From NCBI GenBank assembly GCA_024305745.1, contig JAHRBS010000011.1, forward strand, positions 558,001 to 622,000: a DNA stretch of 64,000 bases, read 5' to 3'. Shown here piece by piece: positions 22,440-33,811 of the stretch. A model generated the notes under the pieces. It saw only the letters and a program-made list of their open reading frames with translations. It ran no database searches and was not told the DNA's origin. This stretch comes from Polyporus tsugae (Eukaryota; Basidiomycota; Agaricomycetes; Polyporales; Polyporaceae). A program made the translations under genes and the position numbers. The number at the start of each line of letters is the position of its first letter. The stretch's first letter is position 1.

Positions 22440-25340
22440 GATCTCTCCTGTCGCGGTCAGTCGATGTATCATGTACGTCTCCATACTTCCTGTCGCCCAG
22501 CATGATCCGATACTAATCCTTTACGGATAGTACCAATCACATAAATCTGTATGAATGTACAGACACGTTCTCTGCTCATTGGTCTGCACACATGCAATTT
22601 TCATCTGAATTCAGTCCAAACAACGACGCACATGCAACGGGCCCGGACCAGTCGTGCAACCATTGTGGTCGAGCAAATGTGGTCAATAACGGCTTATATG
22701 AGTGTGCGGTTCATTGTGTGCGCCTTCTCGTGACGCCTGCACAACACCCTAGGCTCTCAGATCTCAGAACTCACGCAGCGCCGCCGTAACCATTTGACGT
22801 GCACGCCCTTGGTGCCCGCCCCTCACATGTCCTTTGTCCACTGACGTGTTTGTTCTGTTAACAGCACATAGCCTCTGCGCAATGCATGTGGGTGAACCCA
22901 ACGGGTGCAAACACAAGGTACGTGGTTCCATCTCCTCGTGATCGTGTTATGTTTGATTTTGCTGATGTAACCCTCTAACCTCTGTGTTTGCTTCCACTGC
23001 CATAGCTCACAACTTGCATGGGTTGGGTTGACCATTTGGAGGTAGACGCGACTACCGGGTATACGACGTACGCATTCTGTCTTACCTCCGTTTGCAATGT
23101 TCCCTTACTTCACTAATATCACTTGCCACCCAGATAAGTGGAGGCACAGTGTTCGAAAAGATGTACTAGCCTACTGTCTTTGACTGTCCAGGATGTTTCC
23201 AAAGGTTGTCTCTGACATACCATAAACAATGTTAATCTCTCGCGATCACCACCCCCAGTCCTAGCCCTCAACGTTCCCGCGCTGCTGTAAGTTTTCATCA
23301 GGACTCCCCCTTCACCCTCTTCCCTTTCCTCCACCACCATCTCTGCACTCCAACTTCTCCCCTCACTCACAAGCTCAAACATACTTCCTATTATCATTCA
23401 GAATATGCTGAAGTATATGGTATGTCATTTCTGATGTCTGTTGTTCAATCACTAACCTATTACAGCCTATTTTGGCCTTCTAGAGCATAAAGGCCAGGCA
23501 TGACTCAGCAGGTTGCTCCTCCCCTTCCCTCAGGTGCATTTGTATGCACTTGAGCTGCCTTTCACGCCCGTACTGACTCACTTACAGCCTGGGGAAGTGT
23601 TCGGCTCTTGTGTCGACACGTTCTGGCATGCTGGTCCAGATGAAGAACATGACAAATGTGACGGGCATGGGTGGTGCCGTGTAAGACATCCAGTGGTTAC
23701 TCAGCGGGCACTCAGTGGGTGGTCAGCGGGTCAAGAGCGGGCAAACTGTTTTGTCTTGCGGAGAACTTGACATGTCGGTGAATGTTTTGTAACAAGTGAA
23801 ACTTGAAATTCTAGTCGGTCGTAAATGTTGATGCAAACTGCATGTTCTTTCTGACATTCTCCTGGGTATGAAACTCGAAATTCCTTTAAATACAAAACTT
23901 TCATCTGAACCTCAAGTTCTCGATAATGTTTGGCGTATCATAGAATGTGCCATTCTACGTGACATTGTCTGCGGCTCAGAATGCGGGCCAGAATGGTAAG
24001 TTTTTGCGAGCATTCGGAGCAATGTCAAACTTCGACTTCTATCTACGGTCGAATATTGTACAAAATGTGACATTCTGCATTGTCATTATTCATTCTGTTT
24101 TGACCGGCCTTGAATACTGTAATTCTTCGCATGTGGGGCGTTTGTTGTTGGGAGTTCCCATTTGTCCCATGCTCTACGTGATCCTTCCTAGGCTGGCAGT
24201 TCGGGGGGGTTTCCTCGCACGTGGTTGGCACATGAGGACACAATGAGTACGTCCTGCTGGTTGAACAATGTGAGCGTGCGATGCCAGGAAGAATTTGGGG
24301 ACGGGGCTCACCGGGAGATGAAGAGAGGAACACGGCGGCATGAGCTCCACCGTTGAGAAGCATTAAGATTGATGTTGAGACCTTGCGGATGGAGGAGTTG
24401 AGATATGTGTGGTTGATAAGCGTAAACACTTAGGAGGTCATGAACATGCCGCTCGGATATGTGAACTGGGTGGGTGTTGCAAGGCAGGGTCATGTAAGGT
24501 CGCCGACAAGTCATGTGAGGGGGAAATTAGCTAGTATTGCGCCCACAAGAGATAAGAAACCACGCTGACCACACCAGATGGAGCGATGGAAGACTGCATG
24601 CCGAAGCAAGGTGTTGAGGACATACAGATGGTTCTGTGAAGTGAAAGGCACATACCGGTGGGGAAAGGGGAAATGAGGCAGAAAACGCGGGTGGTTGGGT
24701 GCTTGACTGGAGAATCATGACTGCGACGGAGAGCAAAGACAGGATGGAGCCATTTGAATGACGGCTCGAGGAGTGGATGTTGGATGAGGAGCTTGCTCAG
24801 GAGATCTGGCAAGAGAGCTGCAGGTGAGTGAGCTGTCCAGCGGCGAGCAACGATGGCCTGAGAGAAATGTTCCGAGGAACGATTCGGATCTTGTTCAGGA
24901 CAGTGTTCTTGCTCATGATTGTGATTGACTCATTTCAGGGAGCCCACTGTGAATGAACGCAAAGACGCAGCGGCCTGAATTGAACACAATGCTGGATGTG
25001 ATTCTAGGACACAGGTGAACGCGCGGGGTGCAGTACTACTACATATAGTACTTAAGGGCCTGCAAGTGGCACTGTGGCAGGGCCCATCTATCGCTTGTAG
25101 GGAACATCTAATCTAATCTGCATCAGTGTGCCCTAATCTAACCACGCGAGAAATGTGTGCACCCAGTTGCACAACTTGCAGCATCACAAGAAAAACTCCC
25201 TGTGAATATATATGTGGTGATCTATCCCAAAACTCCTACATGAGCAAGGCTGGTGGAGAGGTGTGCCAGCCATAGTTCAAATGAAGTGCCGCCTGTATCC
25301 CGGAATACTATGGTCAGCTTCAAGTTGATCCTACGCGCAA
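22440..25340. other. long stretch without a recognisable gene
   Basis: About 2.9 kb with only short unconnected frames. A pyrimidine-rich run lies near 23310-23370. AT-rich sequence near 23790-24110 contains repeated fragments such as TGTGACATTCT and GTGCCATTCTACGTGACATT, which could be part of a MITE, but no ends can be fixed. CTAATCTAATCTG near 25110 resembles CTAATCTGATCTAATCT near 27225 on the other side of the F-box gene. Confidence 0.4.
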
Positions 25341-25341
25341 C

Positions 25342-27079
25342 TTAACAAATGGCACTCACCTCATCCCGCTCTAAAAGCACAAGTTCCTCCTTCCTAATGA
25401 TTGTGTTGGTGACCGCCTCATGCAACTCAACAACACTCCGTTCTCCATCTGGCAACCCATCGCTGCCAAGTGCTGCTATACGCCAGCCATGGTTGATGTA
25501 CGATTCATAAGGTTGCCAATCTCTCCCTCCATCTGTACTGCACAGGCCCCAACTCGAGAGGAACCCGCCAGTCGTGAGGAAGAGGTTCTGCAATGACGGG
25601 AGGATGCGGGCGAGTGCGGTAGTGGTCCCCTCAAAGTCAGACATGGACGGCTGGATGGGGTGCACGTACTGTCCTTCCCTGGGCCTGAATGGAGAGGGTG
25701 CATCTTTGTGGATGTATATGTTTGCGCCAGTGATGATGCGGAGGTGGGTGAGCTTATGCAGAGGCTGGAGGTGGGAGATGAGATTGCTCTGTGGAGCACG
25801 ATCCACGATGAGCCCATCATCACTTGTACTAGACCAAGGGACGTAATATACCGAACATCGTCCCACTGGACTTGCGGGGTGTCCTCCACATTGGTGTCGC
25901 TTTGCCCTTATGGGCTGAACTCATAGTTATTGTTATACAATAAGCACAGCATGAGGTGTGTCAACCTCTCCGCCTGCTCAGGTGAAAACAGCCTGTCCAG
26001 CATACCGGGTTCGTGGTAGAGCATGAGTTGCAGCCGTGGCACAGGGTTCTCGCGCAGGGTGTCAGGTACTGGTCCTGGTCCACCGAACCGCAGTGGATGT
26101 GGATGATGGCGAACTGAATCGGACACCGCAGTCCCAGAACATAGAGCGCCGCTGCTCTGCAGACCATCTGGTCGAGCTTCTTCCACGTGCCCGAGTGCCA
26201 CCCGTCCTGTGAGCGCTGGTTTGCCGCACGCAGGTCGGCATAACTATTTTGTACTGATGACATGTCAAGCTCACCAAAGTGGAGGGTGCTGTCAAGTGTC
26301 GGGAAGAGGTATTGCAAGTGGTCAAGAAGTGGTTTTCCCCTGAAGGAGGCAACTGAGAGAGAGCGCACGGCAGAATACGGCGTAACATCAAGGACAGATG
26401 GCATTAGAGGGTTGCCCAGAACCTGTACTAGTATATTGTGTGGGTCAAACTCTAATTTGTCAAGTTTAAGCTCCTCTAGAGTCTGTATAACAATACGAGG
26501 AATGGACTTCTCAAGGACGGTGGGGTACCGCGAGCCGGCAGGTGCGTTGTTGGAGTGAATGCCAAGCGCGCGTAAGGGGGTCTGAAACTGAATGAGGAAC
26601 TACAGCACGTTGATGGATATGCTACGGACGGACAACAAATGGAGGCTGGAGAGGGTGGTGATTGCGTGGAAGAAGTTGTTGATGGTTGGGGCCGCCTGTA
26701 AGGTAATTGTGAGGTGTTCTAGGTGCTGGCATAAGCTAAGGATTTCGATGAGGAGAGACCAGTCATTGACCTCGGCTTGGGGTTGGCCGGGCCACATCAT
26801 GCTCAGGTCGATGTGGAGGGCGTGGAGGTGGGAGGCACGCTCAGCTGGCTGTGGGGTAGCAAAAAAGAAGAAATGGAAACAGCGAATTGATGGTCCGCTT
26901 TTGAGGTAGACCGGATGCATGCGGATCAGCCATTTGATGGCTATAAAGCGGACAGAGGAGCAGGTGAGGGATAAGGAGAGGACATCGGAAACATCCATAA
27001 GAGACTCGCAGGTGACGGTGAGTGTGTCAATGTTTACTTCCGGGGACACCATCATATTTCTAAGGAAGGGCATGAGCAC
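25342..27079 (-). pseudogene. F-box/LRR-like protein, nearly full length with few lesions
   Basis: The frame starts near 27067 or 27079 (MLMPFLRNMMVS) and contains the typical leucine-rich layout of fungal F-box-like proteins: DVLSLSLTCSSVRFIAIKWL near the N-terminus in the position of a degenerate F-box, then LHALHIDL, LSLCQHLEHLTITL, TLEELKLDKLEFD and LHKLTHLRIITGANIYIH. A role in substrate choice for ubiquitin ligases is inferred from the family. Lesions are one TAG at 26600-26602 with the frame continuing unchanged to about 26110, a frameshift near 26100, and a stop with frame change near 25910. The last frame (25866-25342) ends at a normal stop. Unspliced introns could explain one of the breaks. 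Short CTAATCT repeats lie on both flanks. Confidence 0.55.
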
Positions 27080-27379
27080 ATACTAATGATATCAGGAATT
27101 GAGGCGTACCCGATACTTTATACAGGAGGGACTCTTGTGTATACAATTGCGACACAGTGATTTTGAGAGTTGAAAATTAATGTTGGACGCAGACTCGGCA
27201 GAGCCGCCAGATCTGCAGAAGATCTAATCTGATCTAATCTCCTCGCCCACCCAAATTTTCGGAAATAGAGGCTGCACGATGACCAGACTCGAGCTGCAGC
27301 CTGCCGCCTTTTCGCCTCTCTCTGCTCGCCGCCTCAATACATTACACTTTGAACAAGCACAATGCAGACCGAGCAAGGT

Positions 27380-28750
27380 GTCGACGAGCGGACTCAAGGT
27401 GATTGATTGCTCCGGTGCCCAAGGCGTCAGACTTCCTCAGCATTGTCCTCTCCAAAACTCAATGCAAGACTCCTATACTGTACGGTTTCTATGCAGCATC
27501 TCCGAGCCTCTGGGATGTTAATACTTGGCTGTAGGTCATCCACAAGAACTTCAAGGTCAGCTGGATCCGCAATTTTTACATGTGCAGCGTCAAGTTTACC
27601 CAGGACTTGTTTGATGAGAAGCTCGGTGCCATCCTAGAGGAGTTCCCCATCATCAATGTGAGTACTGCACTTTTAGTGGAGGCACAAGGGGGCGTAGCAA
27701 GGGAACACCCCATGTCTAGATACAGGCGAACCCCTCTTAACCCATACCTCTATAACCCGGTGCTTTCCTCCATACCAAGTCGGTGAATCCCCATTCCTGT
27801 GAGATATTGTAGGTTATCCATATAACTTCATAACTCCCTCATACCCCATAAGCCTACCCCGTAAACCCATACTTTATGGGCTAAGCGCTTGTATGGGTTA
27901 AGAGGGGTTTACCTGTATCTTGGGGCCCCAACAGCCATTGCCGTGCAGGGTCTTTCCCGACGCTATTCCTCGCCTGCGTGCAGTGGAATGTTGCCTTCGG
28001 GGAGTTTGTATTCAGAAATTTATATTGCGGGTATACTGGCCTCTGCTTGTTGTGTCTGTTAGAGGACGAATGGGGCTCCATCAGAAGTGCGACAAGAGGT
28101 GTGGGTGCAACCTTAAATAGCTGGTGATCGGAATTGCAGCATGGTTGCTAGTCAAACCCTTGTCAGAATCCTGGGGCTGAATATTGTTGTAATGATACTC
28201 CTGCACACGTTTCCTTGTGATAGATGCGAACATTTCGCCTCACACAGAGCTTCTGGTTTGATGATACGGATTTTGCGCGTATGCGGATGAACTTAACAGT
28301 CATATCTCAGGATCTCCACCCCTTCCTCTCCTCCCTGCTCAATGTCCTTTACGACAAGAACCACTACAAGCTCGCCCTCGGTCAACTCTGTACTGCATGC
28401 CATCTTATCGACCCCGTCACCAAGGACTATGTCCGGTTCCTCAAGTTCCGCAATTTGCAGCTCAAGCGAGCCGCCCTCGGTTGTATGGCCACGATCATGA
28501 GACGGCAGAACAAAGCCCTTGAATTCTTGGAAGAGGTTGGCAAACACATCTCCTGTCTCCCCACCATTGGTCCCACCGCCCACACCCTTATCTATGGATA
28601 CCCCAACGTCAGCAAGTTGTCTTTCCTCAGCAAGGTCATGCGTGTCGATGTCGATGTCCAGCCCTATGCATTCACAACCAAATCCCTCTTTGTCGCCCAC
28701 CTCGACTACCGTTACATGCGCTGGCAGGTCATCGACACCCCTGCCTGCAA
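27380..28750 (+). pseudogene. NOG1: NOG1-like nucleolar GTPase remnant, truncated and with a broken P-loop
   Basis: NOG1 is a conserved nucleolar GTPase of 60S ribosome assembly. The remnant follows it in order: VPKASDFLSIVLSKTQCKTP (about 27415), an intron (GTACGG near 27480), VIHKNFKVSWIRNFYM and VKFTQDLFDEKLGAILEEFP (27536-27657), a very long intron or insertion (27658-28310), then [49 protein letters not shown] and ADVDVQP-like [15 protein letters not shown], ending at VIDTP. The P-loop GxxxxGKS reads GYPNVSKLS: the Gly is AGC (28611-28613) and the following Ser is TTG. The DTPG motif is cut after DTP, and the C-terminal half is missing. It is best read as a decayed partial copy, not the working gene. 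Confidence 0.85.
27718..27920. repeat. 203-bp MITE inside the NOG1 remnant
   Basis: The left end reads AGATACAGGCGAACCCC then TCTTAACCCATAC; the reverse complement of the right end reads AGATACAGGTAAACCCC then TCTTAACCCATAC, so about 30 bp match with two transitions. Internal CATACCCCATAA-like motifs repeat. No clear target duplication. Confidence 0.8.
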
Positions 28751-28754
28751 GCGC

Positions 28755-30779
28755 AGCCCGCAATTCTGTGTAGCTGAGCACAGGTAAGTTTGCTGCAATA
28801 TATCTCTTCCTCTGATGAACTCTGTGCTGATCTGGCGGCTGTGACAGGTATCTACGGTACACCCGTGCTGTTCGCCGTCGCGCACACCCTTGGGTCTACA
28901 ACAGGACCTCCGCCAGAAATCACCTCTGAATACGCGGCAACTAGCACCCCTACACCGCCGCCTTCGACGCACATCCTCAACCTGCCATCCGAGCTGGAAT
29001 ACCGTGCGAGCCTGTCAAACACAACTTACAGAAGCCCCGTCGGAGGGCTCAAGGTAAGTCGGGTACATAATATCTTCCCTCTCTGGTGACAATGCGCTGA
29101 TCGGCAGGCAGCAACAGGCAGCTGCGGTGCGTACAAGACGTATAGTGCCGCATACGTGATTTTGCACGTCGGAATTTTACTTCAAGCTCAGACACCCATC
29201 GGGTGCACGAGAATCCCCTGTGATGGACTCGCTGCCAGCCATGGCGGTTACGAAACACATTGCTTAGCCTCAGCCTTACATCACGGTGCAGCTGGGGCAT
29301 GTGTTGGTATCGCAGCTGCACGGCGTCTTGCAGCTGGTGCAAGTGGTGTTGTACCCTCCATGAACACCTACATGACAAACGTGCCCTGGTTTTTGCCGCC
29401 CATGTGGATTTCAAAAAACAATGCAAACCATCAATTTCATTGCATTTTGCCCGGGCTCACCGCCGCCGGCTAGCCCACCTTGTCCCCTCTGCATCCCGCC
29501 GGAGATCGGCCGGCCGCCACTCAAAACACTCCAACCGAGGTTAGATGAGCCTCAGATAATGGCCGGTGGGCCCTGGAACAATATCAATTGTGCGCGGAGC
29601 CAAGTCCCATGGGAGGCAATGGTGAGAACTGTCCTTGCTTGCGCCGCACGGCCGCCTGCATCTCTACGTGTGTTGATACTGCTTTTCAGACCCCCTGCAT
29701 TGCCCCGCATCAAACACAACCAGTCTGGAGGCCGTCCGAGGCTGTCCAAAAAGCGACCAGAGACGCGGTTTCATCAGGCTTCAATTCCCGCCAGCACTGT
29801 GTCGTACCATAATGGGAGGAATCGGACTGGACAACCATGCTGAATGGGAATGCGAAGAAGAAGTGCAAGTTGGCACGTCTAGTTCGCTAGTCCCAGGGTT
29901 CCTGTGACTCCTAAGGAAGCAAGTGGAAGATTTTCTCGCTTCAGACTGATCAAGGCTGGAAAGTTGCAGACAAATCCGGGTGCTATGGAGCGGGGGACAA
30001 GGGGAAAACAGAAAACTGCCAGCTCGGCAAATCCAGATGCTATGCCAGGCAATTGGGGGCGAAGAACAAGGGGACAGTGATGTGAACTTCGGGAGAAACC
30101 TACTGAAAAATCAGCAGAAAACAACCGCTAGAGTGATGGCTGGGTTGTCGGGTGCTCGAGGGCCCAAAACTGGAAGGAAGGAGAGAAAGGGCGGATGGGA
30201 GATCGGGGAGAAGCTGGAACACCAGACAAGAATGGGGCGCATGCAGCGACGGTGGACGGCAGCTCGCGCAAAGCGGTGGCACACAGCCCGATAAGATGAG
30301 AACAGAACGACAGGCTCGCAATGCATGCAAACGAGGACAAACAAACGGGACTGGCGTACACGAGAGAGAAAGAGAATGGTGAATTTGAATACTCTAATCA
30401 TAGAATTACATAGTACATGCTGGCTGCCTCAAACGAGACATACATTGTACACTCACTCCTCCCCGCGTCTTAATCGCTGCAGTCATCAAGTATTGGACAA
30501 GGCCTTGAGCCTTGTCTGTGTGTTCTGTTTCTGTCAAGCTAGTCATCCTCTGGCTGTGGCTGAGGCTGCAGGGGATCGGTTCCAGCGTCTAGGGCTGACA
30601 AGCAGGCTGAGGGAGTTGAACAACGTGTTCGCGTGCTCATGCTCTCGATTCCTCCAGCTTGGGAGCAGGCATCCAGTGATCTGGGAATATCTGCAATGGC
30701 AACAACATGGCTCACGTGATGACAAACTTGGCGAGGTCATTACACTGGATTGTCCAGTGGAACTAAGTGGGGCTGAGTA
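28755..30779. other. no secure gene; possible exon pieces and a short local repeat
   Basis: An open stretch at 28849-29053 between a possible AG at 28848 and GTAAGT at 29054 could be an exon (reading GIYGTPVLFAVAHTLG), but no family is recognised and another frame also looks open. Near 29975 and 30025 a local direct repeat occurs (CAAATCC..TGCTATG followed by a purine-rich run). The rest shows only short frames. Confidence 0.35.
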
Positions 30780-33000
30780 CTGAGGGGAGGGATAGGAAGT
30801 CGGGCAAAGGTCTTGACAAAAATGCGGACATAGAAATTCACAGTGTGAGCCTGAACACCCTTGAACACCTCCTCAGGCACCTCCCGAGGGAGTCCCTGTC
30901 ACACGTCATCTGGGCAGTCCGGCCAGGAGAATAGTACCGCGGTGAAGTGCCGCAGTGTCTCACAACAGTCCTTCCACTGGCTCATCGGAGGAGAGAACCA
31001 GCAGAACCTGCGACTCTCATGTGGCCCGTCATTTGGGAAAATGTGTAGGATCAACGAAGGAAGGCCCCAGACCTGCAACACGAAAAACTTATGCTGGAGC
31101 TTCTGCCCAAGTGACCACGTTGGCCTCTGCACTATGAGCGTGTCAAGGCACAGCAGCTCCATGCGGAAGTTGACTTTATGGGTCTCCCAAAGGATGTACG
31201 CCCTCACCTGCGGGTTTAAGCCAGCTGCGGCCATATCCACCTGCATGTCTGCTAGCTGCACGATCCTCGTCCTCGAGGTATGAGGGGAAGTGGGCGACGG
31301 TGCCGAAGAGGTGCGTGATGTGCTTGGGCAACTCTTGGGGGCGGATCGAGCGGTGGTTATGCCAGTTCTCTGATGACTTGGAGGAGAGGTACAGTCTCAG
31401 CTCATAGTCGCCCCAGAGGGCAATCCGCCACTCCTTGATGCTCAACGGCTCGCTCGTGATGGTTATGTCGAACACCCGCATGCGGCAGAACTTGCGGATG
31501 CGCACAAAGTTGTGTAGGTAGCGATGGACCTTTTCGTCCATCCACGAGTATTTGGGATGCGCACATGGCACAGGCAGAGGAGCGGCGGATGAGACAGTGT
31601 CGAGAAGGAAAGGGGGAGGGTAGTAGTATGACACGGCCCCTGCACGCCCCAGAGGAGATGCAGCCTGTAGGGCCATGGCCCAGATGGGAGCAACATCATA
31701 GAAAGGGGAGGGAGTAAAATTTTTGGAGGGGTGGGCGTCACCCGCGGGAGCTGCGACTGTGCCAGGGCTTTCGAGCTTGACAGGGAGAGTGGAAGCAGAT
31801 GATGCCTGCATAGTTGACAGATCCACACGGAGAGGCTGGACATTGCCCTGAGGGTTTGAACGACTACACTTGGATTTTCTCTTTCTCTTCAATGATCCTG
31901 ACTGGGTGGCTGCAGCGAGGCTCGCATCCGATTCTCCTTCTCCAACTTGTCGGTGCTTGGAAGGGTTCTCTTTCATTGGTGTGAGATGAGTTCCAGCAAC
32001 ATGTTCTGAAATGAGCAGCAACATGTCGCTGAGCCACTTCCTGGTCAGGTTAGGTACACCAGTGAGGTGCTCGACGGAGTGGCCGAAGGAGGTGGCCAAG
32101 CATTCGATCACTTTCCAAACCGCAAGGTCATGTGTGAGAGGGCATAGAAAGTAGATGGGCAATCCCATGCACATACAGGTTTGTACGTCAGAAACGTCCC
32201 TAACGAACGTGTCCACAATAGGAAGAATGAGGGTACTGTAGTCCTGCATAGAGCGCAAACAAGGGTTGACAACCTCAACATACATCTTCAGCCCCACCAA
32301 CTCTAGACATACCCGCTGCATGTGCGCTGCGATGTGAATTGCAATACGTGCAGAAATGGGATAGAATCACATCCTGTCAATCACCTGTTGTAGGACCATG
32401 ACAAGGAGCCGGCTGTACTTGGCCACGGCATCTGGCGCCTTCATCTCCTCGTATTGTCAGATGGCGGATGTGGCAGCAGCAAGCAGAGAGTCTCACATCT
32501 CTTTGACTACATAGCTGACCCTGGTGAATCCAGTGCTACGCTCTTGCAGCCAGTGCATCTCCGGAAGAAGCATCTTCCAAAGGACTGCAGGGACGTCGGG
32601 AAGGGGCCAGATGGGAATGCAGGCAATGTGCCACATGTCCCATTGTAGGTTTTGAGGCCATTGAGAGTACTCATGCTTCCCGGTCAGAGTACATATAGAT
32701 GGTGGAGGACTCGATGGGATACTCGGGGACGTAATTCATGTTCGGCGATGTAAGCACCATGGTGTCAAAGATCCCACGAGCCACGACCTTTGCTTCATTA
32801 GGTTTGACCACTTGGGGAGCTAACCAGCCTGTCAGTTGTGTATCAATGAGGGTACAGTTGGGAAGTGCTCACATCTACCATGTTGTGTCACCCTAAGGAT
32901 TGGCAGGTCGATAGACCGCGGTTGTGGACCGCAGTACACAGAATCGGAGTATTTGGAGGGTGACATAGAGGTGCTACAAGGATGCTGGTAAGCAAAACAG
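30780..33000 (-). pseudogene. multi-copy basidiomycete gene, function unknown
   Basis: Reading from the right: KPNEAKVVARGIFDTMVLTS and NYVPEYPIESSTIYMYSD (about 32800-32690), then the 381-residue frame 32321-31176 (VEVVNPCLRSMQDYSTLILP, GLPIYFLCPLTHDLAVWKVI, a basic/serine linker, YSWMDEKVHRYLHNFVRIRK, SIKEWRIALWGDYE), then 31261-30899 (RAYILWETHKVNFRMELLCL). I remember proteins with this order, especially the VRxILWEL..NFRFELLALD segment, as multi-copy in agaricomycetes. No catalytic residue pattern is evident. Stops and a frame change near 31250 and the loss of continuity between 32690 and 32470 mark it as decayed. Confidence 0.55.
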
Positions 33001-33009
33001 GTGAAGGAC

Positions 33010-33811
33010 TTCAAGGACTGGGGGAGGGCCGACCTGAAGGTGAGGTGGCCTCAGTGATAAAGACCAGGATGTGGGACTCTCAGTGTGGTAGCGGGGTGAG
33101 AGAGGAAAAAATAAGTCTGGGGGTTGGGGAACTCTTGACAAGGACGAGTTCGGGATCAGGGATTGTATAGCCAGGAGTCTTTCCTGCGGTGCCAAGGCAG
33201 GGCACAGAAACCAACTGTCTTCCAAACCTTGGAGAGAGCGATGTAGCAGTGCACAAGGATGGGGAGTTCTTAATGTTCCACCAAAAGTTCCTATGAGAAC
33301 ACCACTAGTGAGCAGGAAGTAGGGGCAAGCGCTGACCCGACAACATAAAAAAGCTAAGACTGGGTACTAAAAGCCCATGAAATGCGCCCCACAGCACACA
33401 CTCCGAACAAAAGAAATCAAGGGATGGAAGTGAGAGACCCACCTGCGAAGACCTCTCGGGGGTATCCCAGTGGCAATGTGCCTTTGCGGCCCCAGCAACA
33501 AAACCGTACCACAGCTGGCTCGGGAGTTCTTTGATGTATTGTATTTGGAGGGGGGTAATGGTGTGTGCAGAAGAATCTGGCGAGAGAAAGGGAGAATGGA
33601 GGCAAAACGGGTGTTACAGATGATGAGATGGCCATGGCAGATGTTGATGTGGAAGACGCAGATGCGCACTTGCCACACTTTCTGCCAGCACAGCCACCAT
33701 GCCGCTGGCATGCTGCTCATTCAAATTGCAGCTCAACTTCTTCTTTCCGTCCTTCTGTCTGCATCCGCTGTCTTCCAAACTCCAATCCTGGGATCCCCTG
33801 GCCAGTCCACA
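33010..33811. other. spacer upstream of the H3-tail gene
   Basis: Possibly the promoter region of the following gene. No TATA box or repeat could be singled out. Confidence 0.3.

Noticed and set aside
25105..27245. CTAATCT repeats as ends of a mobile unit around the F-box gene
   Set aside because: Short, low-complexity and in the same orientation without a defined boundary.
33440..33560. Possible further histone H3 body upstream of the H3-like tail
   Set aside because: Neither strand gives the H3 fold sequence (no GGVKKPHRYRPG-like run). Only the tail-like start at 33812 stands.
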